Positions 24,026 to 31,729 of a stretch of 39,814 nucleotides of DNA are shown in pieces. The notes under the pieces were generated by a model that was given only the letters and a program-made list of their open reading frames with translations, did not search any database and had not been told where the DNA came from. Source of the DNA: Anaerolineae bacterium (GTDB lineage Bacteria > Chloroflexota > Anaerolineae > Aggregatilineales > Phototrophicaceae). How positions within the stretch are numbered: the first letter of the stretch is position 1; each line of letters begins with the position of its first letter. Where the stretch lies: the NCBI GenBank assembly GCA_022843745.1, contig JALHNB010000060.1, forward strand, positions 1 to 39,814, in the 5' to 3' direction. The position numbers and the translations under genes were made by a program.

Positions 24026-25780
24026 TCAGATTTCCAACTGCGTGTTGTAGAGATTCGCATACGCGCCTTCCATCGCGATCAGTTCTTCGTGTGTCCCCTG
24101 CTCACGAACGCCGTTATCCGTCAGGACGACGATCCGCTGGGCGTTGCGCACCGTCGATAAGCGATGGGCGATCACCAGTGTCGTGCGGTTGTTGGTCAGC
24201 TTTTCCAGCGATTCGCGAACGGCTTTCTCGCTTTCGTTGTCCAGAGCGCTCGTGGCCTCATCAAAAATGATGACCGGAGGGTCTTTCAAAAATACCCGCG
24301 CGATGCTCAGACGCTGCTTTTGCCCGCCAGATAATTTCACACCCCGCTGACCAATGTCGGTATCGTAGCCATCGGGCAGCGTCATAATAAAATCATGGGC
24401 GTTCGCTTTTTTGGCGGCCTCGATGATTTCTTCGCGGCTTGCGCCCGGCTTGCCATAGCGGATATTGTCGATCACATTCCCGGCGAACAGATAGACATCC
24501 TGCTGGACGATGCCGATATTTTTCCGCAGGGATCGCAAGCGAATGTCGCGAATATCCTGACCATCGAGCAGAATTTCGCCCTGGTTGACCTCATAAAATC
24601 GCGGGATGAGCGAACAGAGTGTCGTTTTGCCCACGCCGGAAGACCCCACCAGCGCGACATATTCCCCGGCTTTGATGTCCAGCGAGATATTTTTGAGGAC
24701 GTAGCCGTAGCCCTCTTTATACTTGAAGCTGACATTTCTGAAGGTCACATTTCCTTCGACGTTCGCCAGATCAACCGCACCGGGAGAATCCTGAATATCC
24801 GGCTGCACTTCCAGCACATCCATGAAGCGATCAAATCCAGTGATGCCTTCCTGATACAGCCGTGTGAAATTCCCGAAGCGCTTGATCGGCTCGATCAGGA
24901 TGCCGATATACAGCAAAAACGTCAGCAAATCCGGCAAGTCCAGCGACCCACTCACGATGCTCACGCCGCCAAAGATGACAACGGCGATGGTCATAAGCTG
25001 GGTGAACGTAAGCAAGCCCTCGTAAAAATACATCTCCGTTCGATAGTTATCACGGCGGCTGTCCACGAAACGATTGTTTTCGTAGGCAAATTTTTCTTCC
25101 TCGATCTCCTCATTGGTAAACGACTTGACCACGCGGATGCCCGCCAGCGTGTCCTCGACCTGGGCGTTGATGTCGCCGATCCGATCACTGCTGGTTCGCA
25201 TCGCCTGCTTCATTTTCCTGTTGAAGTAAAAGGCATAGGCCGCCATGATCGGCAGAAAGACCAGCACGATGAGGGTCAGGTCAACATTGATGCTCACGAG
25301 GATGAAGAAAGCGCCGATAAAATTCAGCAGCGAAATGGCGACATCTTCCGGCCCATGATGATAAAGTTCGGAGAGCGCAAACGAATCGTTGGTGATCCGC
25401 GTCATAAGCTGGCCGGTTTTTTGCTCATCGTAGAAGCCGAACGACAGCTTTTGATAATGCTCAAACAATTCGCGGCGCATGTCGCTTTCCATCAGCGCAC
25501 CCATCATATGCCCCTGATAATCGACAAACGCGTTACAGAGCGTGTGGATGACAAGCAGACCCAGCATGACCGCGCCCATGAAATAAATCTGGTCGAGCGC
25601 GTCAGGTGCGTAGCCGCTGCCGCCTGCGCCACCTTCTAAAATGTTCTTGGTGACGAATCGGACGCACAACGGGAAGATCAACGTCGCCGCCGAGACTATA
25701 AAAGCACAGGCCATGTCTGCCAGAAACAGGCGTGTATAGGGTTTATAGTAAGACAGGAATTTCCTGGTACGGGAACTCAC
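24026..25780 (-). CDS. MsbA-like ABC exporter, half transporter
   Basis: Homodimeric-type multidrug or lipid exporter of 584 residues, with six membrane helices (about 12-310) fused to an ATPase. Landmarks are Walker A GSSGVGKTT, Q-loop IVQQDVYLF, signature LSGGQKQR, Walker B VIIFDEATSALD and H-loop IAHRLSTVR, all intact. The start is a GTG at 25780 with AGGAG 7 nt upstream. An in-frame TTG at 25804 would include the ribosome-binding site in the coding region and is unlikely. It diverges from the ABC-F gene across an 816-bp region containing two tiny ORFs. Substrate unknown. Confidence 0.93.
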   Translation of the reverse strand: MSSRTRKFLSYYKPYTRLFLADMACAFIVSAATLIFPLCVRFVTKNILEGGAGGSGYAPDALDQIYFMGAVMLGLLVIHTLCNAFVDYQGHMMGALMESDMRRELFEHYQKLSFGFYDEQKTGQLMTRITNDSFALSELYHHGPEDVAISLLNFIGAFFILVSINVDLTLIVLVFLPIMAAYAFYFNRKMKQAMRTSSDRIGDINAQVEDTLAGIRVVKSFTNEEIEEEKFAYENNRFVDSRRDNYRTEMYFYEGLLTFTQLMTIAVVIFGGVSIVSGSLDLPDLLTFLLYIGILIEPIKRFGNFTRLYQEGITGFDRFMDVLEVQPDIQDSPGAVDLANVEGNVTFRNVSFKYKEGYGYVLKNISLDIKAGEYVALVGSSGVGKTTLCSLIPRFYEVNQGEILLDGQDIRDIRLRSLRKNIGIVQQDVYLFAGNVIDNIRYGKPGASREEIIEAAKKANAHDFIMTLPDGYDTDIGQRGVKLSGGQKQRLSIARVFLKDPPVIIFDEATSALDNESEKAVRESLEKLTNNRTTLVIAHRLSTVRNAQRIVVLTDNGVREQGTHEELIAMEGAYANLYNTQLEI

Positions 25781-26054
25781 AAATTTTCTCCTCAAACAAG
25801 TCAAGACAGCATCGTCACGGCGGCAAACAGCAAACAGTTCGCGCCGATAATGGGTAATGAAATCCGCCGAATACTCCGATGTGGTAGAAAGGTCGCAGCG
25901 CGATGCTCTCTTACATCATGAGATCGTCAGGCGTGTCAGGCTGTCAGAATGCGCTTAGAGGAGAATCACAAAAACTGGAGAAATTATCCAGGGGTTTCAA
26001 TCGGCGACATTGGGTGAAACCATGAGGCCGGAGGGTTTTTGACCGGGATAATGC

Positions 26055-26117
26055 CTAAGCGCAGCAGAAAGCAGATGCCTGTTTCGACGGCAGGTATGAC
26101 ATGTTTGTGTGGTGCAT
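26055..26117 (-). CDS. Candidate leader peptide, 20 residues
   Basis: A perfect AGGAGG (26126-26131) lies 8 nt before an ATG that opens a 20-codon frame (MHHTNMSYLPSKQASAFCCA) ending in TAG. Upstream, TTGTTC (26182-26187) and TACGAT (26159-26164) with a 17-bp spacer could be its promoter. The ABC exporter starts 274 bp downstream. The strong translation start argues for real expression. A regulatory leader role is inference. Confidence 0.4.
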   Translation of the reverse strand: MHHTNMSYLPSKQASAFCCA

Positions 26118-26235
26118 TTAGGGTGCCTCCTTTTACGCTCATTTTACCAATGCCGCACATCGTAACATAAAACGTTTTCGGGAACAACCACAAAACGCGT
26201 GTGGCGCATAAAAGATCAGTGTGGGTCATGGCTAC

Positions 26236-26265
26236 TTGACAATCCCGCGCTTTTTGTCTTACAAT
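26236..26265 (+). promoter_or_regulatory. Strong sigma-70-like promoter of the ABC-F leader
   Basis: Perfect TTGACA (26236-26241), 18-bp spacer, TACAAT (26260-26265). It would start transcription near 26272, about 325 nt ahead of the ABC-F start codon, and drive the 9-codon ORF at 26334. Confidence 0.6.
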
Positions 26266-26333
26266 AAATCCGATTGTGGCAGAAATGAGCATATTTCCCC
26301 CCAATCATCGTCCATTTGAGAGAAAGGTACACA

Positions 26334-26363
26334 ATGCGCAAATCACTCAGCAACAACCGTTGA
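26334..26363 (+). CDS. Candidate leader peptide MRKSLSNNR upstream of ABC-F
   Basis: AGAAAGG (26321-26327) lies 6 nt before an ATG opening a nine-codon frame, MRKSLSNNR, stopped by TGA. It sits about 62 nt behind the predicted transcription start. Its AGCAAC (26349-26354) can pair with GTTGCT (26374-26379), and GGATTC just after it (26365-26370) can pair with GAATCC near 26465. A short ORF overlapping alternative hairpins is the layout of ribosome-mediated attenuators known for some ABC-F and methylase resistance genes. The role here is inference. Confidence 0.4.
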   Translation: MRKSLSNNR

Positions 26364-26596
26364 AGGATTCCCCGTTGCTGTAGCGCATTGAGTCGAGTTC
26401 CCAATCGCTGATCCAACTGAATAGACGGGCAATCCCCTGTGTGGCCTGTGGATGGTATTTGCTGAATCCCTGAAGTGCCGCGCTGCTTTTCCACGCCAAT
26501 CGCTGACCCATGTTTGCTGTGTTTGCTGTGGGCGAGGCATGCCTCGCGCCTATGAGATGCCGTAGAACGGGGTCAATTTGCTCGGAGCAACCCTGT

Positions 26597-28330
26597 ATGT
26601 CTATGTCTACTCTATCGACACTCTCGATTTCACACATTTCGAAAATTTTCGGCTACCAGCCGGTCCTGAATAACGTCTCGTTTATCCTCAACGCCCAGGA
26701 GCGCATCGGGTTGGTCGGCGCGAACGGCGTTGGCAAATCGACGCTGCTCAAGATCATCACGGGCGAGATTGAGGCCGACGACGGCACCATCACACTCTCA
26801 TCAGGGATGCAGATTGGCTATCTGGCGCAGGCGATTGCTGGCGTGGATCATCTCACCCTGGGCGAACTTATCGCCGAATCCATGAGCAACCTTCACGCGC
26901 TCGAAAGCCGGATGCGCGAGCTTGAAACGCGCATGGCGAATTCTAATTCGCTGACGGCGGTCATGGCGGAATACGGCGAGGTCAGCGACCAGTTCGAACG
27001 TTACGGCGGCTACGATATGGATTACCGCGTCGATAGCGTCATGGATGGCCTACGCATTGCCCATCTGCCGCGTGAGCAGATTTTCGGTACGCTTTCCGGC
27101 GGCGAAAAATCACGCGTGGGCTTGGCAATGCTCCTGCTGCAAGCGCCGGATGTGCTGCTGCTCGACGAGCCGACCAATCATCTCGATTTTGCCAGCCTGA
27201 AATGGCTTGAGGACTATCTGCAAAATTATCGCGGGTCGATTCTGATCGTCTCGCATGATCGCCAGTTTTTGAATCGCACGGTTAACGCGATCATCGAAAT
27301 TGACGAACATTCCCGCACCACCAAACGCTACACGGGTGATTATGACGCTTACCGCCGCGCGAAAGCCGCCGAACGCCGTAAATGGGAGATTGATTTTGCT
27401 AACCAGCAGGAGGAAATCAAGGCGCTGAAGATCGAAATGAAATCGACAGCGCATCAGAACTCGAATTATCGTGCACACACCGACCCGGATAAATTCGTCC
27501 GCAACTTCAAAAAAGCGAATCATGAGGAAACTGTTTCCAAGCGCGTTCACGTCGCTGAGGAAAAACTCCGGCGTATCGAGGCGAATCCGATTCTGCCGCC
27601 CCCTGCCCCGCTGCGTTTCCTGCCGGATTTTGATCCGCAAACGCTGGCAGGTCGCTACCCGCTGACCGCCTCGCATATCCGCATGAGTTTTGGGGATCGC
27701 GAGATTCTGCGCGATGTGAGTTTCACGCTGGGGTTGAACAGCCGCATCCTGATTGTCGCTCCTAACGGCGCAGGCAAATCGACGCTGCTCAAAATTCTTG
27801 CCGGACAGCTCACGCCGGACAGTGGCACGATTGCGCTCAACCCCGCCGTGCAGATCGGTTATCTCGATCAGGAGGGGGAAATCGAGAATCATGTGACACC
27901 ACAACGCCATATTGTAGGGGCGCAATATATTGCGCCCTTACGCACAAATCAATCGGCTTATGGCGAATCAGACGGCGCACAATCGGCGTTCGATGCCTTC
28001 GCCGCTGGGCTGGACGGCAGCGAACAGCAGCTCAAAGCGACACTGCTGCAATCCGGCCTGTTTCGCTATGCCGAACTGGATCGCCCTGCCACTGGCCTGA
28101 GCTACGGACAGCGCCGGAAGTTACAGATCGCGCGGCTCATCGCCAGCCGTGCCAATCTGCTCATTCTGGACGAGCCAACCAACTATGTCAGCCTGGACGT
28201 GCTGGAGTCGTTCGAGACGGCGCTGCGCGATTTTCCGGGGCCGATCATCGCCGCATCGCATGACCGCCGTTTCATCGAGCAGTTCAACGGCGAAATCTGG
28301 GAACTGCGCGACGGCGTATTGTCGCAATAA
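26597..28330 (+). CDS. ABC-F family ATPase (ribosome-associated), with in-frame palindrome
   Basis: Soluble protein of 577 residues with two ABC domains and no membrane segments, the ABC-F architecture of translation factors and ribosome-protection proteins. Domain 1 has Walker A GANGVGKST (41-49), signature LSGGEKSR and Walker B VLLLDEPTNHLD. A charged linker follows (about 255-335). Domain 2 has Walker A APNGAGKST, signature LSYGQRRK and Walker B LLILDEPTNYVSLD. GGAG lies 9 nt before the ATG at 26597; upstream in-frame starts lack this. A family A palindrome (27914-27941) is translated in frame as residues about 440-449 (GAQYIAPLR), between the domain 2 Walker A and signature. The LSYGQRR signature recalls some antibiotic-resistance ABC-Fs, but a housekeeping role is equally possible. 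Confidence 0.92.
   Translation: MSMSTLSTLSISHISKIFGYQPVLNNVSFILNAQERIGLVGANGVGKSTLLKIITGEIEADDGTITLSSGMQIGYLAQAIAGVDHLTLGELIAESMSNLHALESRMRELETRMANSNSLTAVMAEYGEVSDQFERYGGYDMDYRVDSVMDGLRIAHLPREQIFGTLSGGEKSRVGLAMLLLQAPDVLLLDEPTNHLDFASLKWLEDYLQNYRGSILIVSHDRQFLNRTVNAIIEIDEHSRTTKRYTGDYDAYRRAKAAERRKWEIDFANQQEEIKALKIEMKSTAHQNSNYRAHTDPDKFVRNFKKANHEETVSKRVHVAEEKLRRIEANPILPPPAPLRFLPDFDPQTLAGRYPLTASHIRMSFGDREILRDVSFTLGLNSRILIVAPNGAGKSTLLKILAGQLTPDSGTIALNPAVQIGYLDQEGEIENHVTPQRHIVGAQYIAPLRTNQSAYGESDGAQSAFDAFAAGLDGSEQQLKATLLQSGLFRYAELDRPATGLSYGQRRKLQIARLIASRANLLILDEPTNYVSLDVLESFETALRDFPGPIIAASHDRRFIEQFNGEIWELRDGVLSQ
27914..27941. repeat. Family A palindrome inside the ABC-F coding sequence
   Basis: A 28-bp palindrome with one mismatch, ends GTAGGGGCGC and GCGCCCTTAC and core AATATATT. 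It has the same length and ends as the intergenic copy at 6958-6985. It is in frame and contains no stop. Confidence 0.85.
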
Positions 28331-28365
28331 ATCGTTCGTCGTTGTGTCCTTGTAGGTGCGCAATA

Positions 28366-28489
28366 ATGCAGATTAAAAACTAAAACGGGTAACAGGATTC
28401 AGGGTTTGGCACGCAAAACCCCTACAAAAACCCACAAAATGTAGGGGCAAGGCGCGCCTTGCCCGCGTTGTCGTTATCCGATTATTTTC
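28366..28489 (-). repeat. Composite palindromic element, copy 2 (family A)
   Basis: Inverted copy of the element at 2118-2234. Its palindromes are about 28412-28427 (GGGTTTGG...CAAAACCC) and 28444-28464 (GGGCAAGGCGCGCCTTGCCC). The flanks ATGCAGATTAAAAA and GTTATCCGATTATTTTC match the ends of copy 1. It lies between the ABC-F stop and the PNPOx-like gene. Confidence 0.8.
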
Positions 28490-28575
28490 ATGCACATGCC
28501 CCTACGCAAGCAAAAATTTATCAACATCGAAGGTGCGATCTGCCAGGTCGCCCACATGTCAAGGAGAGAAATACC

Positions 28576-29040
28576 TTGCACGTCACCAACTTTTCCGAAA
28601 TCGAAGCCGAATTTATCAAGCGCGTTCACACGATGGTCTGGTGTAACGCCGCCACCGTTGACTCACAGCAGCGTCCGCGTTCGCGTATTCTGCACCCCAT
28701 CTGGGAAGGCAAGACGGGCTGGATCGGCACACATCGCAATTCGTTCAAATCACGCCATCTGGCGCAAAATCCGCATCTATCGCTGGCCTATATCTCGAAC
28801 GTCATGAATCCGGTGTATGTGGACTGTACCGCCGAGTGGATTGACGATATGGACGAGAAACGGCGCATCTGGGATTGGTTCAAAAACGCGCCTGAGCCGC
28901 TAGGCTATGACCCCGCAGTGAGTTTCGTCAGCGTCCATCATAAGAATTTCGGCCTGCTGAAATTGACACCCTGGCGCATCGACATCGTCAGCTTCCCCGC
29001 GGAAAACTTTGAAAAAGGAACGCTCGTCTGGCGCGGCTAA
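28576..29040 (+). CDS. Pyridoxamine 5'-phosphate oxidase-like flavoprotein
   Basis: Cytosolic protein of 154 residues with the split-barrel PNPOx-like fold that binds FMN or F420. Visible features are an N-terminal helix (FSEIEAEFIKRVHTMVW), the beta strands NAATVDSQQRPRSRILHPIW and GWIGTHRNSFKSRHLAQNPH, and a late strand LLKLTPWRIDIV. AAGGAG (28561-28566) 9 nt before a TTG supports a TTG start. The open frame extends further upstream, but only into the palindromic repeat. The reaction is not predictable; members include general stress proteins and F420-dependent reductases. Confidence 0.82.
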   Translation: MHVTNFSEIEAEFIKRVHTMVWCNAATVDSQQRPRSRILHPIWEGKTGWIGTHRNSFKSRHLAQNPHLSLAYISNVMNPVYVDCTAEWIDDMDEKRRIWDWFKNAPEPLGYDPAVSFVSVHHKNFGLLKLTPWRIDIVSFPAENFEKGTLVWRG

Positions 29041-29052
29041 ATTTCGTCGCCC

Positions 29053-29088
29053 ATCACCTCAACGTCACCCTCCTGACGTTGAGGTGAT
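29053..29088. terminator. Perfect 15-bp hairpin between two genes
   Basis: Arms ATCACCTCAACGTCA (29053-29067) and its complement (29074-29088) flank a 6-nt loop, just behind the PNPOx-like gene. There is no T-run on either side, so it is either a Rho-independent terminator lacking a U-tract or an mRNA-end stabiliser. Confidence 0.55.
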
Positions 29089-29120
29089 TAGGTGAGACAA
29101 AAGTACCGAAACAGTCATTT

Positions 29121-29149
29121 TTGGATACCAAATTTGTAATAGGTAGAAT
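29121..29149 (+). promoter_or_regulatory. Promoter of the receiver-domain gene
   Basis: TTGGAT (29121-29126), 17-bp spacer, TAGAAT (29144-29149), in AT-rich DNA 65 bp before the start codon. Confidence 0.5.
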
Positions 29150-29213
29150 TTCACAAGCGGATTAATATAAAAACTTGCTACTGTAATAAAGATTGTCAGA
29201 GGAGGAACATTTG

Positions 29214-29573
29214 ATGACCCGTATCCTGATCGTGGACGATGACCCGTTAACCCAAAGACTGCTCTCCGGCCTACTCAAGCGGGCCGGTTATGAAGCCATG
29301 CTCTCCACCGACGGTGCCGATGCCCTGAAAATTCTGGCACAGGATGACCGCTACGACGCGATTGTCAGCGACATCCGTATGCCCAAAATGGACGGGCTTC
29401 ACCTGCTGGAAGAACTCACAGCCTACTACCCCAACATCCCTGTGATTATTTCCAGCGTGACGATGGATACCTCACTTGTGGATGAGGTCATGAGGCGTGG
29501 CGCGACATTTTTGCCAAGACCCTTCACGTTGGAAGCCGTTGTCAATGCCCTCCATGCCGTAAGCGTCTATTGA
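29214..29573 (+). CDS. Single-domain response regulator with Arg replacing the conserved Lys
   Basis: CheY-like receiver of 119 residues with no output domain. The acidic pocket D8-D10 (LIVDDDP), phosphoacceptor D53 (IVSDIRMP) and switch Ser80/81 (VIISSVT) are present. The usual Lys-Pro near the end is Arg-Pro (R102, FLPRPF). GGAGG 8 nt upstream supports the ATG at 29214. No kinase gene is adjacent; the orphan kinase at 22508-23791 is the nearest candidate. The altered Lys may change phosphorylation-coupled switching. Confidence 0.9.
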   Translation: MTRILIVDDDPLTQRLLSGLLKRAGYEAMLSTDGADALKILAQDDRYDAIVSDIRMPKMDGLHLLEELTAYYPNIPVIISSVTMDTSLVDEVMRRGATFLPRPFTLEAVVNALHAVSVY

Positions 29574-29593
29574 TTTTCTGATTTTCTGACATT

Positions 29594-30319
29594 CTACTTC
29601 GCAAACGTCCAGGCCACATTTGTGACAGGTGTGCCTTGCAACATCGTCTGCAATTCCCGATCATCTTTAAATTGAAGCTGCGGTAGCTGCCGCGTCTCAA
29701 CCGAAAGCGTAAATTGTGTCTCCTCGAAAGGCCAGGGTTGAACGGTGACAATATCTCCCCGGCAGAGGACATCGTAGCGCGTACCATCTGGCCCAACGCT
29801 GATTTCGAGTGCGCGTTCGCCTTCTGGCAGTTCGCGGCGGCACAAAATCAGCGACAAGCGATCACACCACTGGAACAGCGCATAAGCCTCTTCCGCCTCT
29901 TTTTTCGTGACTTTTAAAGCCGTTCGCCATCGTTTCTGGTTCTCAAGCTGCTCATCCAGGAAAGCCGCGAATTTTGGCGATTCAGACCGCCAATCCCCGT
30001 ACAAAAAAGTCATGTGCATCGAAATCATCAACGCGCCCCACTCGCCTTTGTAAATCAGACCTTCGCTCACCAGCGCAGGCTGATCCAGCGATGGCGCTTT
30101 GTTCAGCGCGAAATCCAGCGGTGCGCCGGAGTCTGTCAAGTGGTCGCTGCCTGTCCAATCCTGCGCTTCATCGTCATGCTGCGCCAGCGCTACCAGCGTT
30201 TCAATCCAGCGTTCGGGGCGCTGGTCAACGCGCCATTGGGCAGCGATCCGGGTGGCAAGCAGCGCGTGGGCTGGCTGGTAAATCACTTCCCAGCCGTCTT
30301 GTGTCGGATTTACGATCAT
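29594..30319 (-). CDS. DUF3891-like protein
   Basis: Cytosolic protein of 241 residues from the ATG at 30319 (MIVNPTQDGWEVIYQPAHAL). The opening, with the helix PAHALLATRIAAQWRVDQRP, the later SMHMTFLYGDWR and the CDRLSLILCR block fit my memory of the DUF3891 family, which has no known activity. Conserved His, Asp and Cys/Arg residues suggest an enzyme or ligand-binding pocket, but that is a guess. The frame could begin 20 codons earlier at 30379, but the extra stretch is Lys/Asn-rich and lacks a ribosome-binding site. Convergent with the receiver gene. Confidence 0.7.
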   Translation of the reverse strand: MIVNPTQDGWEVIYQPAHALLATRIAAQWRVDQRPERWIETLVALAQHDDEAQDWTGSDHLTDSGAPLDFALNKAPSLDQPALVSEGLIYKGEWGALMISMHMTFLYGDWRSESPKFAAFLDEQLENQKRWRTALKVTKKEAEEAYALFQWCDRLSLILCRRELPEGERALEISVGPDGTRYDVLCRGDIVTVQPWPFEETQFTLSVETRQLPQLQFKDDRELQTMLQGTPVTNVAWTFAK

Positions 30320-30419
30320 TGCATGTCCGTTCTTTTTGAATTTGTTCGGTTGTATGCGCTCATCGTAGCCGAAACACATTTGAAACGTATCAATACCTTG
30401 ATTGCCAGTCGCCTTTGTA

Positions 30420-30525
30420 ACTCATCCTAACCCCAGACCGCTGCGCGTCTCCAATGCTTTGGAGAGGAGGAGTCAAGCCGACTGCAAGCCCCTCCCCATT
30501 GCGATGGGGAGGGGTATGGGGAGGG
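30420..30525. repeat. Family B element (two hairpins)
   Basis: A TCTCCAA-x-TTGGAGA hairpin (about 30449-30466) is followed by a stem CCCCTCCCCAT/ATGGGGAGGGG with a 4-nt loop near 30487-30513, then a further GGGGAGGGG. It matches the inverse of 1-59, and its first part matches 10440-10472. Confidence 0.8.
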
Positions 30526-30569
30526 GATGCCTAAAATGACATTAGGCTGAAGTGTCAACAGAACCTAGT

Positions 30570-31562
30570 TTACGGAATCCCCTGCTGGATCAGCCAATCA
30601 TGAATGCGGAGCGCGATGTCGCGATGGTTGTGTTCCATCATGAGATTATGCGCCGCGCCGTCATAAACAAAAAAGTCCGCGCCGTAGTGTTCGGCGGTGA
30701 GTTTTTCGGCATATTCGCTGACGACGGCATCTTTTTCGCCTGCCAGGAGCAGCATAGGCGTGTTGATACGCTCCGGCGCTTGCCAGAACGGTGGCAGATA
30801 TTGCAGCAGTATGATGAGCGATTCCGGCGTGAGTTTGGCGTGAAGCTGTTCGGGCGTATAAATCGCCGTTTTGCTGATGAGCGCGTGGGCGGCGCTGGCG
30901 GGTGTGCGCGTATGCTGGGCGCGGCGTGTCAGATACGAGAGCAGCATCCCTAAAGGATCGGCGAACGTGAAATAGAACAGTGTCCCGCTGCGCAGGGCAT
31001 CGTGCGGCCAGGGCGCGACCATGACAGCGGCGGGGAGATCATCGACATATTTGAGATACCACTGCGTCAGCGCACCGCCCATGCTGTGACCCATCAGAAT
31101 CGGGCGCTGCGGCATTCGGTCAATTTCCGCTTTCAGAAATCCGAGATAGTAATCGAGCGTACAGCGTTCAATCGGTGTCTGGATAGCCGAGGCCGCGTGA
31201 CCCGGCAGGCTGTGCGCGTGGGACTCCCATCCCCATTCCGCCAGCGCTTCCTGCCACGTTTCCCAGCACCACGCACCATGCCACATCCCATGCTGCATGA
31301 TAATCGGCGTTCCGAAGCGGCGCTTTTTCGGCGTGTAAACGATGCGCTCGATGCCATTCTCGCACCAATGCCTGCGCGTATAGGTTTCGGTTTCGCGGGT
31401 GTTGTCGAATAATAGGCCGGGTTTGGCGGCGTTTCGATGCATTGCCAGTGTTTGCTGAACATTGCGGCTGGCGACTTCGCGCAGTCCCCAGGCCGTTTGA
31501 TAAAGCAGCGTCCCGCCCAGCGCGAGGGCGGCTGTTTTTGCGAGTTGGTTGAGTGTGGACAT
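30570..31562 (-). CDS. Alpha/beta-hydrolase
   Basis: Hydrolase of 330 residues. The fold begins at about residue 85 with the oxyanion region MQHGMWHGAWCW. The nucleophile elbow is GHSMGG (Ser160), the acid is likely Asp278 (LLLAGEKDAV), and the catalytic His is His305 (AAHNLMMEH). The first 25 residues contain a weakly hydrophobic stretch (AALALGGTLLYQTAWGL) that might anchor it. GAGG lies about 6 nt before the ATG. A minus-strand promoter (TTGGCA at 31606-31611, TATAAT at 31585-31590, 15-bp spacer) gives a very short leader. Substrate unknown: lipase-, esterase- and acyltransferase-type members share these motifs. Confidence 0.9.
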   Translation of the reverse strand: MSTLNQLAKTAALALGGTLLYQTAWGLREVASRNVQQTLAMHRNAAKPGLLFDNTRETETYTRRHWCENGIERIVYTPKKRRFGTPIIMQHGMWHGAWCWETWQEALAEWGWESHAHSLPGHAASAIQTPIERCTLDYYLGFLKAEIDRMPQRPILMGHSMGGALTQWYLKYVDDLPAAVMVAPWPHDALRSGTLFYFTFADPLGMLLSYLTRRAQHTRTPASAAHALISKTAIYTPEQLHAKLTPESLIILLQYLPPFWQAPERINTPMLLLAGEKDAVVSEYAEKLTAEHYGADFFVYDGAAHNLMMEHNHRDIALRIHDWLIQQGIP

Positions 31563-31584
31563 TTTTGACCTCTTGTATGTCCTT

Positions 31585-31611
31585 ATTATAGGTTACATCA
31601 CCCAATGCCAA
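31585..31611 (-). promoter_or_regulatory. Promoter of the alpha/beta-hydrolase gene
   Basis: A perfect TATAAT (31585-31590) on the minus strand with TTGGCA (31606-31611) 15 bp upstream. The spacing is short but the -10 is strong. Confidence 0.45.
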
Positions 31612-31729
31612 TATAACAAAAGGCTCAGTTAGGGTCACATGGCCCATCCCCAAAATATCCATCTGGCTGATACGAGCGCGATGATGGGAAGCGAAAATAA
31701 AGCAACGGATTTTTAACGAGGTTGGAATC

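Larger units (their letters stand above)
25781..26596. other. 816-bp divergent leader region between two ABC genes
   Basis: No long gene is convincing. On each strand a promoter-like pair is followed by a tiny ORF with its own ribosome-binding site, then several hundred bases of leader before the ABC exporter (minus) or the ABC-F gene (plus). A short family A copy is at 26530-26547, and an 11-bp direct repeat CCAATCGCTGA is at 26401-26411 and 26497-26507. Confidence 0.55.

Noticed and set aside
24395-25639. A 414-codon open frame on the + strand
   Set aside because: It lies wholly opposite the ABC exporter gene, which has all its motifs. The antisense product has no recognisable domain and is rich in Asp/Arg/His, as expected for mirrored coding sequence.
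25984-26304. A 106-codon minus-strand frame between the two ABC genes
   Set aside because: It has no ribosome-binding site at its start and no known domain, and it overlaps a better translation start (26117) in another frame. Its product looks like translated non-coding DNA.
26510-26596. Upstream extension of the ABC-F protein by 29 residues
   Set aside because: The extra residues read through a family A palindrome (26530-26547), have no ribosome-binding site and contain several Cys unlike the family. The GGAG before 26597 fits the shorter start.
26347-26637. Possible transposase remnant on the minus strand
   Set aside because: The translated text (for example LFSWISDWELDS) hints at a protein but matches no transposase I can name, and no terminal inverted repeats are visible. 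The same bases are explained as the ABC-F leader.
28459-28575. N-terminal extension of the PNPOx-like protein by 39 residues
   Set aside because: The extension is translated from the composite palindrome and has no family similarity. AAGGAG before the TTG at 28576 gives a better start.
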